Source: Notolepis coatsorum
Lineage: Eukaryota; Chordata; Actinopteri; Aulopiformes; Paralepididae
Assembly (NCBI GenBank): GCA_963971535.1
Contig: OZ020589.1
Coordinates: 80,247,078-80,311,077 of the forward strand
Direction of reading: 5' to 3'
DNA: 64,000 nt
Shown here: positions 57,313 through 64,000 of the stretch, one piece after another
How positions within the stretch are numbered: position 1 is the stretch's first letter
Layout: each line of letters starts with the position of its first letter
The notes under the pieces: model-generated
Seen by the model: the letters and a program-made list of their open reading frames with translations, nothing else
The model's database searches: none
Told to the model about the DNA's origin: nothing
Position numbers and translations under genes: made by a program

Positions 57313-57562
57313 ACATAGGTCACAGCACACACCTCAGACGTGGTATTGGTCCTGCCACTGTGCACGCGCACACACGAACGTAGCGTTTCATCACAAACAG
57401 TAAGCGCTGGAACTTACTCATCGTTTGAATTGCTCATGAACAAAATTGGTTGTGTAAATCCATTTCACTGTGTGCTAATTTACCGCCCTCCTGGCAGAAA
57501 ATAGTTTATTCCTAGCGGAGTTTCGTGATTTTTTTAGCGTCCATCATTTGCTTGGACAGAAT

Positions 57563-57754
57563 ACATTTTTTTTTTATTATTATTTTTTAGCATTTTTACA
57601 GCTCTATTGGTCACGCAGGACCGACAGAGGAGAGGGCGAACGGGAGGAGAGGTGGGGAAGACATGCGACAAATAACGACGGGAGCTGGGATTGAACCCGG
57701 GTCGGCCGCGTAGGTGCGCGAGGCACTATGGTATGCGCCACGAGGGCGCCCCTA
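57563..57754 (-). mobile_element. tRNA-derived SINE inserted in the LINE
   Basis: CTTGGACAGAAT is repeated at 57551-57562 and 57755-57766. On the minus strand the head GGGGCGCCCTCGTGGCGCAT and the B-box-like GGGTTCAATCCC precede a G/A-poor body ending in A-rich sequence. Removing it restores the endonuclease segment of the LINE. Confidence 0.85.
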
Positions 57755-58765
57755 CTTGGACAGAATCTTATTGATCGGAGCTTTTAATATCCATGTAAAT
57801 AAGAGCCATAACTTTGCCACTGACTTTTTAAATGTTACTGACTCGTTTAGTTTTATCCAACATGTCTCTGGTCTGACTCACAACAAAGGCAACACGTGGA
57901 CGTGAATTGTTTGGGTTCATGTCTTCAACACGAGCTGCACAGCCATCCTAGATGACGTAGCGCCCATGGTAACTCGCTCTGTTCTACCCCTAAACTCCGC
58001 CCCTTGGTTGAATAATGACATCTGTGAGCTCAGACGTAAGTGTCGCAAAACAGAGAGGCAATGGAAATCTTCCAACCTCCAAGTACATCGTCTATATCTC
58101 AGAGAGCTGAGATTCGAATTAAACGATCAAATTAAGAGGGCCAGGGCTGCTTATTTCTCTAAACTCATCTCCTCCAGTAAACACAATCCCAGAGTATTAT
58201 TTAAGACCATGAGCTCAAGTGTCAGCCCCCCCCTCCCCTCTGTATCCATTTGTTCAAATGACGACTAACAGCTTTCTTTTTCGTTTTTTTGTTAACAAAG
58301 TTGCTAATGTAAGGGCAAACATCACCCAATCCCCCTCCCTCCTCCCTCTCTGTCCAGTTACCCAATCATCCCTGAGCAATTTTTCACCTGTCTCCCTGAT
58401 GGACCTAATGGACACAGTGAGCTCAATGAAATCCTCCACAAGCCCCCTAGATATTCTTCCCACATCCTTGCTCATGGAGGTTTGTTTTCAGTTCTGTTGG
58501 CCATAGTTTAGTAACCATCATAAATCAGTCACTAGTCTCAGGCTCTGTCCCAGTCTATTTTAAGGAGGCCGTCATACAGCCCCTTCTCAAAAAGCCCAAT
58601 CTAGACCCCTCCCTGCCAAATAACTACAGACTCATTTCTAAGCTGCCCTTTATCTCTAAGGTGTTAGAGAAAGTGTTGGCAAACCAGCTAACCAACTACT
58701 CACAAAATCTCAGACAAATTTCAATCAAATTTCTGCAAAAAACACTCCACCGAGGCCTTGTCCAG

Positions 58766-60265
58766 ACTAAAACGATTTTGATCTTTCTCGTTTTCGTTTT
58801 CGTTTTAAGGTTTCCGTAAAAACGAAACCGTCTCAAGATAATAAGTGCGTGCCACTGTTTTTAGACGTCGCTCTTTTATTTTGAAAACCCCCGACCGGAC
58901 GTGTTATAGTGTCTGTTGCTAGCAGCTTAACTTGTGTCGGCTGGTTCTGTGCTTTTCGAGCTAACGTAACATTAGGAGAGGAGAGAAAGACCGTGGCTCA
59001 CATGCAGCTCAAACTAACTGTTGGAATAAATTAATTGATTGATGTTTAACTTGTCCCTGTGTGTGTCCAGTCATTTCGACTAGCAAACGTTGTCTGTATT
59101 TAACGTTACCTCAGGATACCACTGTCTATTGTATTTAGTTGGTTAGCTATTTAGCTAATGTGGATAGCATTTTGAATAGCATCAATTCTAGCTGGCTGGC
59201 TACAGCTTTATTTACAAAATTATGGAGGCTTTTTAATCGTCAAGGTAAGAGAGGATTTGTCATGATCAACTGAAGGCATATGCTATGGAACAATATGTGC
59301 TTGGGTTTTCAGAAAAAGGCCAGCTATGTGACGCTAATCTCTAGTTAGTATCATGTATTGCATCAGTGTAATAAGTGTAAGCACAGCAGAGCCACGCTCC
59401 GCTTCAGACAGATAGAGCACAGCTGTAAAAGCCTGATCAAGCTCAATAGCTGTACATGCAGGGAACAAAATAACTAGACGCCCATCGCCAAATGCGTGTA
59501 GATTTAGCGTCTGAAAATAATAGTCTGCCCGCCAGCTGGCGTAGTTCATATCGATACTCTTATTTTGAAAATCCTGTGCGGGTCTCATTGCCGCCCCAAG
59601 CGCAGCTCCAGTCATAATATCTGGGCTCCGGCAGCTAGAAACTTTCCGTTCATATGATACTCTTATTTTGAAAAACCCTGTAGCAACTCCGCGAGTCATA
59701 TCCGCCCCAGTCCGTGCTTCTGCTCCATTAAAGCCGAGCAGAGCAGCGATACACAGCATGCAGCCATAGAGCAGACTATTTGATTCCTTAAGGGCTAGCG
59801 GGGGAGGAGCCGTCTGTGTGTGTGGTGTGTGCGCGCTGACAGAGAGGAAAGACAGAGGAATAACGACCAGTTGACTGACTCATTCCTTCAGTCCACTCAA
59901 AATTATGCTAATATTCCTTATGTTGTTTATGATATTAATTGAAAATAGCATATGAGAATATTATATAGTAATAATACTAAAAAGCTATTTATCATTTTTG
60001 GCTAGTAAAAAATCTACCCGGCTGGTAGTTTTTTAAATCTACCAGCCAAATGGCTGGTAAGTCAAAAAGTTAAGTTTGTTCCCTGTGTACATGCCATTGT
60101 TGTTGTGATGTTTTCACACGTGGGGTAAGGGAGAGGTGGGCTATCGCGTCATCGGTTCAGGAGAAGACGTGTATTGCTTGTAAAGATGGTGACGCAATGG
60201 GGGGCGTCTTCAGGCGTCTTCAGAATTGCGCACTCTGGGAGCTGGTATCAGAAAGTACCGTCTTC
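58766..60265. mobile_element. DNA-type insert splitting the LINE reverse transcriptase
   Basis: The LINE coding sequence stops after CACTCCACCGAGGCCTTG and resumes at CTCAGAGTCTCAAATGAC, and these are contiguous in related LINEs (TEAL-RVSND). The insert begins with CAGACTAAAACGATTTTG and TCGTTTTCG repeats. Exact ends and target duplication were not resolved. Internal text near 59540-59700 is shared with the MITE at 37786-38515. Contains the MITE 59459-60085. Confidence 0.6.
59459..60085. mobile_element. hAT-type MITE, 8-bp TSD TGTACATG
   Basis: Ends CAGGGAACAAA and TTTGTTCCCTG; TGTACATG at 59451-59458 and 60086-60093. Third nesting level within the LINE. Confidence 0.92.
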
Positions 60266-61707
60266 AGGCTGCCAGAACCTCAGAGTCTCAAATGACATTA
60301 TGATGTCCTCTGACTTCGGCGAATGCTCTGTCCTGGTCCTGCTGGATATCAGTGCAGCGTTCGACACAGTAGTCCACGACATCCTGTTATACAGGCTCAG
60401 GGAGTGGGTGGGCCTCACCGGGAGCGCCTTAAGTTGGTTTACCTCCTACCTTCAGGAGAGAAGTTTCGCCATGGCTGTTGGCCCCTTTAAATCGGACCCT
60501 TCACCCCTCTCATGTGGCGTACCACAGGGATCTGTGCTTGCGCCAATCCTGTTTGCGCTCTACATGCTCCCCCTAGGCCTTCTCATAAGCTCATTTAAGG
60601 GTTCCCTTAAAGGTAATGTGCGCCCACTTAAGAAACCTCAGGGTCATTTTCGAACAGGCCATGAATCTGGACAAACATGTCAAAACTCTGACTCGCAATT
60701 GTTTCTTCCATTTAAGAAACATTTCAAAACTCCGGTCCATCATATCTCACAACAAACTAGAAATGGCTGTACACGCCTTCATTTCATCCAGACTTGATTA
60801 CTGCAATTCACTCTTCATTCGTCTAAATAAAAAATTCATTGATCAACTTCAGTTGGTCCAAAATGCTGCTGCCAGGCTACTCACTAGGTCCAAAAAATCA
60901 TGCCACATCACCCCCATCCTTGCTTCCCTGCACTGGCTCCCGGTAAACTCCAGGATAAATTTCAAGGTCCTGGTGTTCGCCTACAGAGCCCTCCATGGGC
61001 AAGCCCCCCCCCCTACATTAATGAGCTCATCCATCCACTTTCCTCCAGCCGGTCACTGCGGTCATCCCATCCCATTGTCTTTTTAGTTTTTATTTTGTCT
61101 ATTCTGTTTTAGCTCATTTGAATGTTTTTTTCTTCTCTTCACATTTTATTTCTTGTATTTTTACTGATGTTTTAAAATGCTATGAAGCACTCTGTGCACT
61201 CGTGCTGAGAAGGGCGCTATAAAAATGAAGTTGTACTTACTTACACACACATACACAATTGGTGGAATTTAAAGGGGCATTTCACCAAAAAAACAATGCT
61301 GACTAAAGAAATACAAAATTGCATGCAAGTCAGAAAGACAACCTATCAGCCTAAATAGTATTTTATTTTTTAGATTTTTTTCTCTCATTCCAATTTTGTA
61401 TTATCCAATTCTACCCTCCCCTGTCTCGAACGTTGTTAGACCATGCCTCCCACTGGTCGGTACACGAGGAGGCAGCCATCGCATCTTTTCACCTGCACAG
61501 CGCGATCTCTCATATCGCTTTTAAACCGTCCGGGCTCCGGTTCAAGCTCCAGCTCCGTTCTGAACCCTCTGAACCTTGGTGCTCTCTGGTGAACCCCCCC
61601 CGCGTTTACACCCATTTAAGCAGAACCAACATTCCACCGTCTCCGTCATCAACGGGGGCGTTACTCAGGTAAAAATAATGATGGATTAGTCAGTAGTAAT
61701 TCATGAC

Positions 61708-61779
61708 GGCCCGTTTAGCTCAGCTGGTTAGTGCGCTGCCTGTGGCGCAAAAGGTCCCGAGTTCGAATCTCTTGCTTAC
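61708..61779 (+). other. tRNA-like sequence (degenerate), left palindrome arm
   Basis: GGCCCGTTTAGCTCAGCTGG is a good A-box region and GAGTTCGAATC a good B-box, and the spacing is tRNA-like. The 3' side does not pair with the 5' acceptor bases and the anticodon arm is irregular, so this is a tRNA pseudogene or SINE head, not a working tRNA. Confidence 0.6.
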
Positions 61780-62100
61780 TTTTTTTTTTTTTAATGTTAA
61801 ATAATTTATCCACTCTGGTGTCCCAAAAAGGACAATAACACCACCTTATGCATACTGCACCGTATGTGAATACTGTGATACTGTGAATACTGTATATTTC
61901 AGTTGGTTAGATAGTCAATTATATTGACTTATTTGTTTACACAGCTTGTGTTGTTTTTACTACCTGTACCCCCCCCCCCCCCCCCCCCCCCCCCCCATCC
62001 CCCATGCTGCTATGATGCCTGAATTTCCCCAAGGGGATCAATAAAGGAGTATCTTATCAACCAGAGTGGATAAATTAATTAACGTTACAAAAAAGGAAAA

Positions 62101-62172
62101 GTAAGCAAGAGATTCGAATTCGGGAACTTTCGCTCCACAGGCAGCGCACTAACCAGCTGAGCTAAACGGGCC
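62101..62172 (-). other. tRNA-like sequence (degenerate), right palindrome arm
   Basis: Inverted copy of 61708-61779 with several substitutions (GAATTCGAATC in the T-arm, GAGCGAAAG after the anticodon region). The two arms have therefore diverged and are not being kept identical. Confidence 0.6.
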
Positions 62173-63413
62173 ATCATGAATTACTACTGACTAATCCATC
62201 ATTTACACTTTTCAAGTGCCAATTGCGGTCGTCGTCCATTATTTGGCATTAATAAATCAGATATCATGCTAATATGTCATGTTCTACAGTAGGACTTACT
62301 ACTATATGATACCCATTAAAACAAGTCATTCGAATAATAGAAGCATACTTTGCTGGAACGATTCATTTCCAACGTATACAGCGTGTGTGCTTTTGTGTGT
62401 GCGCTCTCGCGCTGACTCGTTAAGCCTTTCCCTACGCATATTCATTTCTGGAGCATTTCTTTATCCACTCTGGTTTGATGGTGTATTGTACTCTCAAATC
62501 GCTTCCTGTTGAATGAATCGGTTGAGTGCAATGCCGACTCTACTTTCCCCGTCTTCACAACCTAGAATATGACACGCCCACTGATGATGTCACGGTTTGT
62601 GAGGAAAAACCAACTATTTTCCGGTGCCAGCTGAGCACCGATTTGTCATGTTCTGAACCAATTAATCCCGGTCTGAACGCGCCGGCCGGTGCGAGATTAC
62701 GTTCGGGAACCAGCTCCAGCACGGAGCCTGGCTTGTGTAAAAGGGCTATCAGTGGCGAGGAGTAACGCGTGGGAGGCTCACGCTGCCCCCGATACTTCCT
62801 GATTCTGCTGTACAGGCACACCAACCGACCTGTAGGAGTCGCTGTCCACAACGTCCGATCCCCACCCACCGGCTTTCCCACCCCCTAATACGGCCAATTG
62901 TATTAGTATGAACGACCAGCCAAGCCGGAAGCAACGCCGAGAGCAGGGCTCGAACCCAGCATCTCCTGCGTTAGTGGCGAGTGCCTTACCCACTGCCGCC
63001 CCCTAAATAGTATTTTATAAAAAAATTCAAAGTGGAAATGTCAGAATTCTGAGCATGATCATATAGCTTAGTTTATAAAGTATGGTTAGTTCGTTAGTTG
63101 GAAATGGGAAGGAATCATAATCGAACCAACAAAGTAACAGTTTTCTCTTCTGACAATGCCCATTGAGAATAACGAGAAGTAGAAGAGAAAGTATTTCTTT
63201 TAAGAGAATATATAATTGTTCAAAACCTATTTACAAAGTGCTTTACGCATGAGAAAACATGGAACATAGAGAGAAAAAGGGTTATTCACCACTGTAGACT
63301 CCCAAGGATCTCAGGCTGCACTTAAGTCATGTTGAGTGTTTAAAAAAAATCAGATAACTGACAGGTATTACCGACTTACCTCTGTTCATTGTGTTTTTTT
63401 TCCCGCTCTCCAG

Positions 63414-63572
63414 AAGAAGAGCAACGGAACCGGCATGGCGGCGTCTGACGAACGCGTGGACTATGTTGTGGTTGACCAGCAGCGGACGCAGGCCCTCAAG
63501 AGCACCCGGGAGGCCTGGAGCGATGGACGTCAATCCACAGAGACGGACACCCCCACCAAAGGACCCAAGTGA
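63414..63572 (+). CDS. gab1: gab1 terminal coding exon with second SHP2-binding Tyr
   Basis: The acceptor is CTCTCCAG|AAG, entering in phase 0; the stop is TGA at 63570-63572. The peptide starts [20 protein letters not shown], then [20 protein letters not shown] and ends [18 protein letters not shown] (Tyr codon 63462-63464) matches the second GAB1 tyrosine that engages the tandem SH2 domains of SHP2. The C-terminus is full length for the family. Confidence 0.97.
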   Translation, partial: KKSNGTGMAASDERVDYVVVDQQRTQALKSTREAWSDGRQSTETDTPTKGPK

Positions 63573-64000
63573 CCCTGCTTAACCACCCCCCTTGTCCCCC
63601 TCCCACACCGCCGGTCCCTCCACACTAGTACAGGTTCTTGGCTTTGGGGGGGAGGGGCGGATTCCTGGGGCCCGTCTTAGGCCCCTAACCATCCACCTCA
63701 CTGAGATTCTTAGTTGGTAAGGGGCCACTGAACTCTCTTTAGTTTACACTGCCACCCCCCCCCCCCCCTCCCAGTGGTAAAAAAAACTAAAAAAAAGGGG
63801 GTGTGGGCCAAGAATAAGCTGTATGCAGTAACGGAAGCGGGTGGAGTATAGACCCGTCTTCTGGGGTCGGAGTTCAACAGACTCGCATGACTCTCGTCTG
63901 GACACTTAAATGCCTCTTTTGTTGGATTTCAGTCGCAGCTTTTTGCTCTGGTCTTCGCCTTTTTGAAAGGAGTACGAGGAGGACGCCGAGATGGCGTTTC
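63573..64000 (+). other. gab1: gab1 3' UTR (start)
   Basis: Follows the stop codon without an obvious splice site. Contains a C-run at about 63755-63768 and A-rich tract at 63780-63797. No AATAAA polyadenylation signal is seen before the window ends, so the UTR continues. Confidence 0.75.

Larger units (their letters stand above)
57475..61250 (+). repeat. Decayed L2-like LINE with several inserts
   Basis: Endonuclease remnants come first: YRPPG near 57480 and IGAFNIHV near 57774, where Ala replaces the usual catalytic-site Asp. Then comes a linker (APWLNNDICELRRKCRKTER) and reverse-transcriptase blocks: PLLKKPNLDPSLPNNYRLIS, VLLDISAAFDTVVHD and LSCGVPQGSVLAPILFALY. The YxDD block expected next is missing, apparently deleted near 60590-60620. 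The ORF resumes as LRNLRVIFEQAMNLDKHVKT through LDYCNSLFIRL, LQLVQNAAARLLTR and ILASLHWLPV. The 3' tail ends GGCGCTATAAAAATGAAG. Multiple frameshifts; not functional. Confidence 0.88.
61672..62203. repeat. Palindrome with about 147-bp arms
   Basis: Arms 61672-61818 and 62060-62203 are inverted copies, from AATGATGGATTAGTCAGTAG to TTTATCCACTCTGG. The 240-bp centre has a run of about 27 C (61971-61997) and the tail TTTCCCCAAGGGGATCAATA of a non-LTR element. Each arm holds a tRNA-like sequence. Confidence 0.88.
61513..62748. mobile_element. TIR element nested in the SINE, TSD TCA
   Basis: TCA at 61510-61512 and 62749-62751. Ends TATCGCTTTTAAAC and, inverted, TAGCCCTTTTACAC, followed on both sides by GGCTCCG. 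A 3-bp duplication recalls PIF/Harbinger, but the class is open. Its centre is a large palindrome. Confidence 0.72.
61367..63002 (-). mobile_element. tRNA-derived SINE split by a nested element
   Basis: Same family as 12311-12787. CTAAATAGTATTTTAT is repeated at 61351-61366 and 63003-63018. The SINE parts are 61367-61512 and 62749-63002; the latter carries the tRNA-like head on the minus strand (GCAGTGGGTAAGGCACTCGC and GGGTTCGAGCCC). Comparison with the 12.3-kb copy (GATCTCTCAGTGGCGAGG) gives the empty site of the nested element. Confidence 0.88.

Noticed and set aside
61708-61779. Functional tRNA gene
   Set aside because: A and B boxes are good, but the acceptor stem does not pair and the anticodon arm is irregular; it lies in a repeated palindrome.
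6253-63572. Assignment to gab2 or gab3
   Set aside because: [38 protein letters not shown] and VEYLDLDLD are the GAB1 pattern; GAB2/GAB3 lack this combination as far as I can recall.

Overview
The window looks like teleost fish DNA. It covers the middle and 3' end of one protein-coding gene, gab1 (GRB2-associated binding protein 1), on the + strand, and its introns are packed with transposable elements and tandem repeats. The teleost call rests on a spliced vertebrate docking-protein gene combined with many hAT-type and piggyBac-type MITEs, L2-like LINE fragments, tRNA-derived SINEs and CA/GA microsatellites. The species cannot be fixed from the sequence.

Host gene. Eight constitutive-looking coding exons fall at 6253-6478, 10649-11325, 42296-42393, 42732-43029, 49489-49582, 49974-50097, 57140-57268 and 63414-63572 (TGA at 63570-63572), followed by 3' UTR. 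All junctions keep frame with GT..AG sites. The PH-domain exons lie upstream of the window. The encoded part is the disordered docking tail: YxxP motifs (Crk-type SH2 sites), three YxxM motifs (PI3K p85), a PxxxRxxKP motif (GRB2 SH3) and two C-terminal SHP2-type tyrosine motifs. Two further frame-preserving candidate cassette exons were found. The one at 8946-9038 (93 nt) encodes a second copy of a motif that ends the preceding exon. The one at 56670-56741 (72 nt) lies directly behind a 4.6-kb satellite whose every unit resembles a 3' splice site.

Intron 1 side (1-6252): piggyBac-like and hAT MITEs with exact TTAA or 8-bp target duplications. Region 11.3-42.3 kb is one large intron. It holds a minus-strand SINE (12.3 kb), a three-level nest (13.06-14.2 kb), and a 5.1-kb hAT transposon (17212-22293) inside another terminal-inverted-repeat element (16879-22774). 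Further on are the MITE nests at 23.9-29.4 kb and a complete 9.75-kb piggyBac transposon (30802-40547) inserted in a LINE tail. Both autonomous-type transposons run on the minus strand. Their multi-exon transposase genes can be rebuilt with consistent phases, but each is broken once: a +2/-1 frameshift in the hAT and an in-frame TAA in the piggyBac.

Region 43-63.4 kb: short gab1 introns with a 20-bp array, an L2 tail split by a DNA element, a 16-bp array, the 25/27/29-bp satellite, and a decayed L2-like LINE holding nested inserts. Last comes a SINE split by an element that carries a large palindrome with tRNA-like sequence in both arms. Stretches not listed are intronic sequence in which nothing further was recognised.
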